From Candidatus Sungiibacteriota bacterium (lineage in GTDB: Bacteria > Patescibacteriota > Minisyncoccia > Sungbacterales > HO2-52-23): a stretch of DNA of 32,628 nt. A program made the translations under genes and the position numbers. The notes beneath the pieces were generated by a model that did no database searches, had not been told where the DNA came from, and saw nothing but the letters and a program-made list of their open reading frames with translations. The stretch lies in contig JACPYI010000008.1 in the NCBI GenBank assembly GCA_016196115.1, forward strand, positions 1 to 32,628, written 5' to 3'. Below are positions 7,638 through 15,490 of the stretch, piece by piece. The stretch's first letter is position 1. Each line of letters opens with the position of its first letter.

Positions 7638-8381
7638 TTAAGGTTTGACGAGAGCATAGATTTCGTCCTCCAGACGGTATGCTTCCTGCGAACGGATGTT
7701 GCGCGGCCGGGGCAAGGGATTGGCGATGATCTTCTCGATTTTTCCCGGTCGCGGAGTGAGAATCGCGATGCGGTCCGCGAGTTCGATCGCCTCTTCGATC
7801 AGGTGCGTGACCATAACGACGGTCATTTTGCGGTCCTGCCAGATCACGAGCAGATTTTTGCGCAGTTCTTTTGCGGTAAACGAGTCAACTTCCGAGAACG
7901 GCTCATCAAGAAAAATGACCTTCGGATTGGTCGCGATGGCGCGCGCAATGCCGACTCGCTGACGCATTCCTCCGGAAAGCTCGTGCGGGTAGGAGCGCGC
8001 AAAGCGCTCAAGCCCGAGCTCGCGCAGTTCTTTGGCAACGATAATCTTGCGCTGTTCCACCGTCAGGTCTTTTCGCATGACCAGTCCCATTTCCGCATTT
8101 TCGAAAACCGTGAGCCACGGCAGCAGCGCGAATTGCTGGAATACGAAGCTCATGTCCGCATGGCTGACGCCGGTCTCCCATCGCACGGCGCCCTGATATG
8201 ATTTCTCAAGCCCGCTCATGATGCGCAGCAGCGTTGATTTGCCGGATCCGGACGGCCCGAGCAGGATAAAAAATTCCCCGGGCATGATCTCGAGATTGAT
8301 GCGTTCGAGCACGCTCAAATCCTCCCCGGGTTTGTCCGTAAATATCTTGGAGACGTGCTGGAGAGCGACAAGAGGTTGCAT
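7638..8381 (-). CDS. ABC transporter ATP-binding protein, nitrate/sulfonate/taurine type (SsuB/TauB-like)
   Basis: Walker A LGPSGSGKSTLL, signature LSGGMRQRVGIARA, Walker B VIFLDEPFSEVD. Start reassigned to ATG 8381 (MQPLVALQHVSKIF). Confidence 0.9.
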   Translation of the reverse strand: MQPLVALQHVSKIFTDKPGEDLSVLERINLEIMPGEFFILLGPSGSGKSTLLRIMSGLEKSYQGAVRWETGVSHADMSFVFQQFALLPWLTVFENAEMGLVMRKDLTVEQRKIIVAKELRELGLERFARSYPHELSGGMRQRVGIARAIATNPKVIFLDEPFSEVDSFTAKELRKNLLVIWQDRKMTVVMVTHLIEEAIELADRIAILTPRPGKIEKIIANPLPRPRNIRSQEAYRLEDEIYALVKP

Positions 8382-8386
8382 ATTTT

Positions 8387-9118
8387 TTATTCTTCGGTTA
8401 TCCGGTGGCTCCAGTCGAGCAGCGGAGTCCAGACCAGTTTGTTGATGCTGAATATGAGCGTGAGCAATCCGAGAATGCCGAAAAACGTAATGCTCGCGTT
8501 GTGGCTGTACGAAGAGAAGAAATCCCCGAGCCCCATGCGCACGCCGACGATGATTTCGGTGGCGACGAGCGCCCCCCATCCCTCGCCCAGGCCGATGATG
8601 GACCCGGTAATAAGTCCGGGCACGCTGATGGGCCAGAGAAATCGCTTCACGTATTCAAAACCGCGCCAGCCCGCCATCTCGACCGCTTCTTCCCAATCGT
8701 GGCGCATGAGTTTGAGGGAGCTCAAGATGGAGAAAAAAACCGGCCAGAGAATGGTGAGCACGAGAAAGAAAATCACATTGGTATTGGTCGCCCCGAACGC
8801 CGCGCTCGCAAGCGGCAGGATCGCAAACGTGGGAAAACTTTGCAATACGTCAAAGACGGGAAGCGCCACCATGCTCCGTTTGCCCTTGTAGAAGCCGATC
8901 GCCAGCGTCCAGCCCAAAATGAGCGCAATGACGTATGCGCCAATGAGCCGAAACATTGAAATCCCCAGGTCGCTGTACAGCCGCGAGACCGCAATATGCG
9001 CGATCTGCGAAAAAAACGTCAAAAACAGAAACGGCGCCAGCAAAAACAACACCACCGCCAGCAGATGCCGCCTGCTCTGATAGATCACCACCCGTTTCCG
9101 CGCAATCATGTGCCGCAT
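8387..9118 (-). CDS. ABC transporter permease, SsuC/TauC-like
   Basis: Multi-TM with EAVEMAGWRGFEYVKRFLWPISVPGLITGSIIGLGEGWGALVATEI (EAA loop). Confidence 0.88.
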   Translation of the reverse strand: MRHMIARKRVVIYQSRRHLLAVVLFLLAPFLFLTFFSQIAHIAVSRLYSDLGISMFRLIGAYVIALILGWTLAIGFYKGKRSMVALPVFDVLQSFPTFAILPLASAAFGATNTNVIFFLVLTILWPVFFSILSSLKLMRHDWEEAVEMAGWRGFEYVKRFLWPISVPGLITGSIIGLGEGWGALVATEIIVGVRMGLGDFFSSYSHNASITFFGILGLLTLIFSINKLVWTPLLDWSHRITEE

Positions 9119-9168
9119 AGGATGTTACGAGTATAGCGCCTTTTGGATAAAAAAAAGAACTCTTTGTT

Positions 9169-9432
9169 CTACTTCCGCAATGCCCCACGCGCAATATACT
9201 GTTTCATCAATGACTGGTATGGCACGTTGAGCGCATGCGCTCTTTCTTTCAGACGCGCCAAAATATATTCTGGCAGACGGAGCGAAATGGAACGCGAGGA
9301 AGGTTTGAGATTCGGGAATGCGGCAGGTTTAAACTCGCGTAGCAGAAAATGCTCGCTTAAATCAACGCGCGACCAAAATTTCCGCTCCTCGTTCTCATTC
9401 TTAAATTTTGGAATATTAAGTTGTTTCCTCAT
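9169..9432 (-). CDS. brnA: BrnA-like CopG-family antitoxin
   Basis: RSISLRLPEYILARLKERAHALNVPYQSLMKQYIARGA; overlaps the upstream BrnT gene. Confidence 0.85.
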   Translation of the reverse strand: MRKQLNIPKFKNENEERKFWSRVDLSEHFLLREFKPAAFPNLKPSSRSISLRLPEYILARLKERAHALNVPYQSLMKQYIARGALRK

Positions 9433-9712
9433 ATAGTTTCTGTTCCCGCTTGTTCAGGTCACGCGCTGATATGACGCGTATCCTGTTTTTTCGAAGCACG
9501 AACGCGATAAATAATAATCTGCCCGTATTCGTACGTCCGATGAGAATATAGCGCGTCTCGTTTTCGGAGTGAATCTCATCCCCCAGCATCTTTTTGTCCG
9601 GATCGAAAAACGTCTCCTCGCATTCTTCGTTCGTCACTCCGTGAGCGATGAGATTCTTGTCTCGGTTATGTGAATCCCATTCAAATCCGAATATGGTGTT
9701 AAACACGCTCAT
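9416..9712 (-). CDS. brnT: BrnT-like ribonuclease toxin
   Basis: FEWDSHNRDKNLIAHGVTNEECEETFFDP...RYILIGRTNTGRLLFIAFVLRKNRIRVISARDLNKREQKLYE. Confidence 0.92.
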   Translation of the reverse strand: MSVFNTIFGFEWDSHNRDKNLIAHGVTNEECEETFFDPDKKMLGDEIHSENETRYILIGRTNTGRLLFIAFVLRKNRIRVISARDLNKREQKLYEETT

Positions 9713-9718
9713 ATGATG

Positions 9719-9747
9719 ATTGTATATACTAAGCTATACGGTGTCAA
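9719..9747 (-). promoter_or_regulatory. brnT promoter TTGACA-17-TACAAT, 6 nt before ATG
   Basis: Reverse strand TTGACA-ccgtatagcttagtata-TACAAT-catcat-ATG. Confidence 0.75.
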
Positions 9748-9761
9748 GCGGCAGTAGGTCC

Positions 9762-10235
9762 TTATTGATCTGTCTTCATCGGTTGCAGACGCGCGGCTAT
9801 GGAGAATGCGAGCGCCACGATGACGGAGTTTTTGATGATGTACTGGCCTTCGAGCGTGGGGATGAGAAATCCCTGCCAGGTGATTTGGGGGAGGAAGATG
9901 AGGGGTAGGATTGTGGTGATGATGTGCGGAATGAGCAGGACTATGGCAACGCGCTCGAGGCCGGGGATGAGAAACGCGGTGCCGATGAGCATTTCGTAGG
10001 CGCCAAAAAAGAGTATGAATTTTTCAAACGTGAGAAAAGGGAGCGTGCGGGAAAGCAGCGCCTCAACCAGCGGATTTGCCGGGCTTGTGTGCAGAATCTT
10101 CAGCGCCCCGAACCAGAAAAAAACGACAAAAAGGGAAATGCGCGCAAGCGGAAAACTGTATCTGCGCAACCATGAGATGATATGCACATCGATTTGAGAA
10201 ATCATAAGCATAGGGTACCAGAATTTGCCGCCCAT
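9762..10235 (-). CDS. DoxX-like membrane protein
   Basis: Four TM helices, FFWFGALKILHTSPANPLVEALL...LFFGAYEMLIGTAFLIPGLERVA. Start may be internal (MLMISQ or MISQ). Confidence 0.75.
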   Translation of the reverse strand: MGGKFWYPMLMISQIDVHIISWLRRYSFPLARISLFVVFFWFGALKILHTSPANPLVEALLSRTLPFLTFEKFILFFGAYEMLIGTAFLIPGLERVAIVLLIPHIITTILPLIFLPQITWQGFLIPTLEGQYIIKNSVIVALAFSIAARLQPMKTDQ

Positions 10236-10248
10236 TTCAAAACCGTCC

Positions 10249-11286
10249 CTAATTGATCCCGCAGTGTTTTTTCAGGGCGGCGAGGTCTTCCGGGGTCGGT
10301 TTTTCGTTGGCGCCTTGGTTGAGGCGGTACATGATGGCTTTGGGGTTGGTGAGGTGGTCAAGGTCGAGGCTGTGGCCGAGCTCGTGCGCGAGTACGCGCA
10401 CCAGTTTTGCGCGGTCATCGAACTGGTAGATGTCGACTTCTTGACCCGTTGGTCCATTCAGGTACACTCCTTCTTCGAACTCTCCGCTACTCTGGCTCCC
10501 GATCTGGTTGTAATGCGCTACCTCGATATTCAACGTTTCGGCAAGGCGGTTGAGCACGATCACCATGGCGTTGATGCGATCCACTTTGGCGTTGAGATCG
10601 TCTTTGATTTGATTTATCTTGGCGATATCTTGATCGATCGCGGCTCTCTCGGCATTGAGGCGGTCATATTCTTCCGGGGGCGCTCCGCCGCGTGCGCTCC
10701 ACGTCTCCACCTCTTTATTGTATGCATCTTCACGCTGCTGAAGCGCCGCGGCTTGCGAGTCGAACAGCGCCTTCTCTTGGGCGTATTCGTTTTTCAACGA
10801 TTCGTAATTTGTCTTGAGCGCGTCATACGATTCTCTGCTGTCGCGTATGGTCATGCCGTATTTGCGCAGCTTCACGGTCGCGTCCTGGCGCGCGTCGTAG
10901 ATGAGATTTATTTTTAATCTCGCTTTGGTATCGGGCGTCGAAGTGTCCGATGCGTTTACAAAAAGCTCCCTCTTGATCGGCTTTTCCCAAATCTGCTCGG
11001 CCTCGCGGATGGCGCCGAGAAAATCGCTGCGTGAAATCCCGAACCGCGCGTCAAAAGAGCCGGTGCTATACGGAATGGGCCTGTCGCACGGATTGAGCTT
11101 GCCGCCCAGCCGCCCGAGCAGATTTTCAAGTCCCGGGTGGCCCCGCTCAAGCTGCAGGAGAGGATTGGACAGGGAAATTTTCTGTGCTTCAAACCGCCCC
11201 CAGAAAGTCCTTATTTGCTTCTGATACCCAAAAATCACCGCTCCCGCGATCGCCGCCACAAATATTGTTTTCAGAATTCTCTTCAT
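10249..11286 (-). CDS. Secreted/anchored zincin metalloprotease (matrixin-like) with coiled coil
   Basis: HELGHSLDLDH (HExxHxxxxxH) near the C-terminus, followed by IMYRLNQG; N-terminal signal anchor from ATG 11286. Confidence 0.82.
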   Translation of the reverse strand: MKRILKTIFVAAIAGAVIFGYQKQIRTFWGRFEAQKISLSNPLLQLERGHPGLENLLGRLGGKLNPCDRPIPYSTGSFDARFGISRSDFLGAIREAEQIWEKPIKRELFVNASDTSTPDTKARLKINLIYDARQDATVKLRKYGMTIRDSRESYDALKTNYESLKNEYAQEKALFDSQAAALQQREDAYNKEVETWSARGGAPPEEYDRLNAERAAIDQDIAKINQIKDDLNAKVDRINAMVIVLNRLAETLNIEVAHYNQIGSQSSGEFEEGVYLNGPTGQEVDIYQFDDRAKLVRVLAHELGHSLDLDHLTNPKAIMYRLNQGANEKPTPEDLAALKKHCGIN

Positions 11287-11400
11287 GATGAATGTCAACG
11301 TGCGTGAATAGTATGTATGATAGCATATCTGCGCATGAGCGGGCAATCCTTAGTATGGCACGAAATCCGATTTTTACCACAACAGATTTTTAATTAGACC

Positions 11401-11569
11401 TTTCTTTTATGTACTTGCAGAAATTTTGATCACGGGGTAGTATGGAAATATGACCACGATAACCTCCCTAGAGATCACCCGCGCTTTTGAAAAGACGGAG
11501 AAGTATAGTCGGAAATTCCTTGAGAGTTTGGGCAAGGGATTAAAACGATCTACTCACTTTCGAGTATGA
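11401..11569 (+). repeat. Duplicated TA promoter and shortened antitoxin gene (copy 1; copy 2 is 13325-13596)
   Basis: About 95% identical to 13325-13386 and 13499-13596, with a net 105-nt in-frame deletion in copy 1. Confidence 0.9.
11450..11569 (+). pseudogene. 39-aa in-frame-deleted antitoxin remnant upstream of GDH
   Basis: MTTITSLEITRAFEKTEKYSRKFLESLGKGLKRSTHFRV* compared with the 74-aa antitoxin at 13372. Confidence 0.8.
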
Positions 11570-12753
11570 GGATTTTGCCCCAAGAATCAATACCCAAAGA
11601 CAAATTCGGGCCCGAGTATATGGTACGGGTGTATGATCCTGCCATAGGGATGGAGGGATTTTTGGTGATTGACAATACGGCGCGGGGGCCGGGCAAGGGC
11701 GGGATCAGAATGACGGCAGGCGTGAGCGTGGAGGAAGTGTTTCGCCTCGCCCGCACCATGACGTGGAAGAACGCGCTCGCGGATATTCCGTTTGGCGGGG
11801 CAAAGGCCGGGATCGTATGGCCCCCCCTCGCCAAGGATTCGGGGGATAAACCTGGAGGATCGGACGAACTGAAAAAGAAGTTTGTGCAAAGTTTTGCGCG
11901 GGCTATCAAGCCCTTCGTGCCAAAAAAATATATTGCGGGGCCTGACGTAAATACCGGGGAGCGCGAAATGCAATGGTTTGTGGAGGCGACCGGAAATTGG
12001 CGGACCGCTACGGGCAAGCCCGCGAGCATCTGCATGGCATCGTTTGGCAAGCAGGGCGAGAAGTGCGGGATTCCGCACGAGTTCGGCAGCACCGGTTTTG
12101 GCGTGGCGCATGCGACTGCGGTAGCTGCGCGCATTGCCGGGCTTGGACTGAAAGACGCTCGTGTCACGATTCACGGATTTGGCAATGTGGGTACGTTTGC
12201 GTTTCAATATCTTACGGAGATGGGTGCCCGCATAGTCGCGATTGCGGACCGGAGCGGCACGATTTATGCATCAGGCGGGCTTGATCCAAAACTCATTCAC
12301 GACGTGATCAGACGAAAATGCGCGCTTCGCGAATGCGGCAACGTGGAGCATCTTGCAACCGACGACTTCTGGGGCATTGAGACCGACATCCTGATTCCCG
12401 CATCGGTTACGGATGTGATCAACGACTCGAACAAAGGCATTATCAAAACAAAGATCATCGTGGAGGCCGGCAACATCCCCATGAGCGAGGAGATCGAGAG
12501 TGAGTTTTTCAAGAAAGGCATACTCATCATACCTGATTTCGTTGCCAATGCCGGCGGCGTGATCTCCTCCTATGCCGAGTATCGCGGGTACAACCCCAAG
12601 CGGATGTTCGAGCTGGTGGAGAAAAAGATCGTTGCGGCTACAAAGACCGTACTGGAGACCGCAAAAAAATCGAATCGCAATCCGCGCGAGGTGGCCATTG
12701 AGATCGCGCGGGAACGGGTGGAACAAAAAATGCGGGGGCGTACTTCAAGGTGA
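11566..12753 (+). CDS. Glu/Leu/Phe/Val dehydrogenase (glutamate dehydrogenase)
   Basis: DNTARGPGKGGIRMTAGVSVEEVFRLARTMTWKNALADIPFGGAKAGI; Rossmann segment VTIHGFGNVGTFAFQYL; PDFVANAGGVISSYAEY. Confidence 0.93.
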   Translation: MRILPQESIPKDKFGPEYMVRVYDPAIGMEGFLVIDNTARGPGKGGIRMTAGVSVEEVFRLARTMTWKNALADIPFGGAKAGIVWPPLAKDSGDKPGGSDELKKKFVQSFARAIKPFVPKKYIAGPDVNTGEREMQWFVEATGNWRTATGKPASICMASFGKQGEKCGIPHEFGSTGFGVAHATAVAARIAGLGLKDARVTIHGFGNVGTFAFQYLTEMGARIVAIADRSGTIYASGGLDPKLIHDVIRRKCALRECGNVEHLATDDFWGIETDILIPASVTDVINDSNKGIIKTKIIVEAGNIPMSEEIESEFFKKGILIIPDFVANAGGVISSYAEYRGYNPKRMFELVEKKIVAATKTVLETAKKSNRNPREVAIEIARERVEQKMRGRTSR

Positions 12754-12773
12754 TATATCGTATGGGAAGAAAG

Positions 12774-12797
12774 AACTACCCCGTTGTTGAGGTAGTT
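12774..12797. terminator. Possible terminator hairpin between the convergent genes
   Basis: AACTACC-ccgttgttga-GGTAGTT between the GDH stop and the minus-strand ORF stop. Confidence 0.4.
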
Positions 12798-12825
12798 GTG
12801 TTGAAAAAAATTATAGGCGGATCCG

Positions 12826-13251
12826 CTACTCTTCTGGAAATATCTCCAAGAGGCGTGACCGCTCCCAGACGACAAAGGATACCGATGGTACGGCAGGATG
12901 TGGATAACAGATAACGGGTTCTCCAAGTTTAGATACAAGCTCTTGATACAAGCGAGTCATCTTGGGGTCCGATGCAGAAATGCATACTTTGACAATATTT
13001 CCAATGTTAGTTTCTTCACAATGCCCACTAAAGTATATATCATCAAATACTCCTTCAGTCTTGGGAGCAGAAAATTGATCCAGTATGGGATCAGGAGATG
13101 TATCATCGACCCCGCCTCCCGCTGGAAGCATTTTTAGGAGTTGTTCCAGTTTTTTGAGTAGCCGCATATTAGCTTCAAAATCTTGTTCTTCGGTGAGTTG
13201 AGATGGCACAGGTAATCTTTTCAGCGCCCATAAAACGTCTTGGATATCCAT
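12826..13251 (-). CDS. Hypothetical protein
   Basis: ATG at 13251 (MDIQDVLWALKRLPVPSQLTEEQDFEANMRLLKKLEQLL...), preceded by GGAGAAAG; the longer upstream ORF is probably spurious. Confidence 0.6.
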   Translation of the reverse strand: MDIQDVLWALKRLPVPSQLTEEQDFEANMRLLKKLEQLLKMLPAGGGVDDTSPDPILDQFSAPKTEGVFDDIYFSGHCEETNIGNIVKVCISASDPKMTRLYQELVSKLGEPVICYPHPAVPSVSFVVWERSRLLEIFPEE

Positions 13252-13336
13252 ATTTTCTTTCTCCGTGTGTGTAAATGTGCAAAATGGGTGATATGATTGA
13301 AACGAGCGAGATAGATGGATTGTTTCTTTTATGTAC

Positions 13337-13365
13337 TTGCGGAAATTTTGACCACGAGGTAGTAT
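13337..13365 (+). promoter_or_regulatory. TA promoter TTGCGG-17-TAGTAT, 6 nt before ATG 13372
   Basis: TTGCGG-aaattttgaccacgagg-TAGTAT-agaaat-ATG; conserved in the duplicate at 11415-11443. Confidence 0.65.
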
Positions 13366-13371
13366 AGAAAT

Positions 13372-13596
13372 ATGACCACGATAACCATTCCCAAAACAGA
13401 ATATAAAAAACTGGTGGAGACGAAACTTCGTTATGATTATTTGCAATATGTTTTGGAAGGGAAAATGTTTTCCCCTCCGCCGACTCATAGTGCAAAAGAG
13501 ATCACCCGCGCTTTTGAAAAGACGGAGAAGTATAGTCGGAAATTTCTTGAGAGTTTGGAGAATGGATTGAAACGATCTACTCACTTTCGAGTATGA
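13372..13596 (+). CDS. Type II antitoxin-like protein
   Basis: 74 aa, MTTITIPKTEYKKLVETKLRYDYLQ..., ATGA overlap with the downstream RelE-like gene. Confidence 0.75.
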   Translation: MTTITIPKTEYKKLVETKLRYDYLQYVLEGKMFSPPPTHSAKEITRAFEKTEKYSRKFLESLENGLKRSTHFRV

Positions 13597-13841
13597 AAAT
13601 CCTGCCGCTCCATCATGAGATTCAGAAGTATCTTGCCGAGCGGCAGCTTGAGGAGAAATTTGAAAAGCAAAAAAAGTTTTTTGAATTGAATCCTTTTCAT
13701 CGAAGTCTTGAAACGGAATTACTGGAGCCACGGAAAATGCGGATTTGGAGCTTTAGAATTGACCGAAAATATCGGGCGATTTTTATTTTTAGAGAATCTG
13801 ATACGGTGGAGATAATTGATATCAATAATCACTATCAATGA
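13593..13841 (+). CDS. RelE/ParE-superfamily toxin
   Basis: FFELNPFHRSLETELLEPRKMRIWSFRIDRKYRAIFIFRESDTVEIIDINNHYQ. Confidence 0.85.
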   Translation: MKILPLHHEIQKYLAERQLEEKFEKQKKFFELNPFHRSLETELLEPRKMRIWSFRIDRKYRAIFIFRESDTVEIIDINNHYQ

Positions 13842-14095
13842 TGTACGAAGCCATCAAAAACTTTGCCAAGCAGTTTGCGTTCGAGCCGGTTGTGGAAAAT
13901 GCGGATAAATTACCGCTGGTGCATGGGTTTATTGTTGCGGGCATGGGCGGATCGCATTTGGCGGCTGATCTTTTGCGCGTGTGGAAACCGGAGCTTGATC
14001 TGACCGTGCTTGAGCGCTCCATGCGATTGCGCAAAAACCCGCGCGAGGTCGCCATGGAGATCGCCCGCGAGTGGGTGGAGCGGAAGATGAAATAA
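13838..14095 (+). pseudogene. In-frame chimera: PGI/PMI N-terminus fused to a GDH C-terminus
   Basis: First ~55 aa match the PGI at 15491; LRKNPREVAMEIAREWVERKMK matches the GDH tail NRNPREVAIEIARERVEQKMR. Confidence 0.85.
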
Positions 14096-14098
14096 TAC

Positions 14099-14127
14099 TT
14101 GCGTAATTTCTCTTGTTAGTTTATGAT
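14099..14127 (+). promoter_or_regulatory. Promoter TTGCGT-17-TATGAT, 6 nt before ATG 14134
   Basis: TTGCGT-aatttctcttgttagtt-TATGAT-aaaaac-ATG. Confidence 0.7.
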
Positions 14128-14133
14128 AAAAAC

Positions 14134-14361
14134 ATGAAAAAAGAGATTTTTCCTCACATCACTATACAGCCGGATGTCCGGTTCGGGAAGCCAGTTATCC
14201 AAGGGACGCGAACTCCGGTTGATTTGATCGTGGGCAAACTTGCCGGCGGAATGGCGCTTGATGAGGTTATGCGTGAGTATGAATTGCAGCCGGAGCAGGT
14301 ACGCGCGGCTCTCGGATATGCGGCCGAACTCCTCGCTGAAGAGACGCTCGCGTTTGTGTAA
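14134..14361 (+). CDS. DUF433 (VapB45-like) antitoxin
   Basis: ITIQPDVRFGKPVIQGTRTPVDLIVGKLAGGMALDEVMREYELQPEQVRAALGYAAELL. Confidence 0.9.
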   Translation: MKKEIFPHITIQPDVRFGKPVIQGTRTPVDLIVGKLAGGMALDEVMREYELQPEQVRAALGYAAELLAEETLAFV

Positions 14362-14376
14362 TTCTCAAAAAGCTAC

Positions 14377-14778
14377 ATGAATATCGTGATCGATGAGGAT
14401 CTCCAGCGCTCGCTTGGAGAGGTCTTGCAAAAACTTGGACACGATGTCTTTGATGTACGTGATCACGGTCTTCGCGGGAAATCGGACAAAGAAGTTTTTC
14501 ATTTTGCGCAAGAGAAAAGTGCTGTTTTGTTTTCGGGTGATTTAGGATTCTCGAACATTTTTCAGTTTCCTCTCGGCTCCCATGCCGGTATCGTCATATT
14601 GCGTTTTCCAAATGAGATGCCAACTTCAGCTATTAACGTGATGGTTTTGGCAAGCTTAACTCTGGCATCTGAAGAGGATCTCATGGGAAATCTCGTGGTC
14701 ATTTCGCCCGGAAAAGTAAGAATACGACGACGCTATAATATAAATGCTACGCAGGAGTATGAAGGAAAATCAATTTGA
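14377..14778 (+). CDS. DUF5615 PIN-like toxin
   Basis: MNIVIDEDLQRSLGEVLQKLGHDVFDVRDHGLRGKSDKEVFHFAQEKSAVLFSGDLGFSN. Confidence 0.88.
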   Translation: MNIVIDEDLQRSLGEVLQKLGHDVFDVRDHGLRGKSDKEVFHFAQEKSAVLFSGDLGFSNIFQFPLGSHAGIVILRFPNEMPTSAINVMVLASLTLASEEDLMGNLVVISPGKVRIRRRYNINATQEYEGKSI

Positions 14779-15483
14779 GGGGAAAGATTCAAAATCAGTA
14801 CTGCCCGAAGCAGAATCCTCATTGGAGCGTCTACCAAGGCATCGAGCGCTGGTAGTTCTGGGAAGTGGATTTCGCGGCGACATTCCGAAAAAAGTGAATA
14901 TGAATTAAGACCGAACGCTTTAAGTTTGGAGGCGAAGATCCGGGCGTTGGCGGCGGGAGAAATGTTGCAAAATGAAACAGTGGAAAAGGTAATTTTTTCC
15001 GGAGGTAAAACGGCAGGCATGGCATATCCTTCCGAGGCGGCGGCTATGCGGGAGTATCTCAAAAAACGGTACCCGAATATTGAAGAAGATCGCGTTCTGC
15101 TTGAAGAAGGGTCTATTGACACTATAGAAAATGCAAAAAAAATTGCGGACTTGCTGGAGCGGTATGGTCTTGATAATTTCATTCTCCTGCTCACTTCTGA
15201 ATGGCACCTAAAACGTGCCCAAAAGGTATTTGAAAATCAAGGCATTGAAACCAAACCTCTGCCTGCTGAAGAATTGATTGCTTCAAGAGGACAAAAAAGT
15301 TCCGCGCATGAACCATATAAGAAATTTCTTGAGCGGTATCGTTCTTCATCTCGTGTAAAAATAAAAAAGATAAATGAAGCTATCTTAAGAGCCCTGCTTG
15401 TTGTTGATCCTGAAGGAAAAATTCAACGGAGGATAACGCAAAGACGGGGCAGCAACCCCTCACAGTTTTATTCGGAAAAATAG
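14759..15483 (+). pseudogene. YdcF/DUF218-like gene split by a -1 frameshift
   Basis: Frame 1 gives MKENQFEG...RALVVLGSGFRGDIPKK then a stop; one extra A in the A6 run (14888-14893) continues as SEYELRPNALSLEAKIRALAAGE...LLTSEWHLKRAQKVF. Confidence 0.8.
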
Positions 15484-15490
15484 TAGCATC

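Noticed and set aside
12826-13731. 301-aa minus-strand ORF in full length
   Set aside because: Upstream half is antisense to the TA pair; an SD-preceded ATG at 13251 gives a sensible 141-aa protein.
14888-14893. Programmed -1 frameshift (dnaX-like slippery site)
   Set aside because: Zero frame is CCG AAA AAA GTG, not the canonical A AAA AAG in X XXY YYZ phase, and no clear stimulatory hairpin was seen; a simple indel is more likely.
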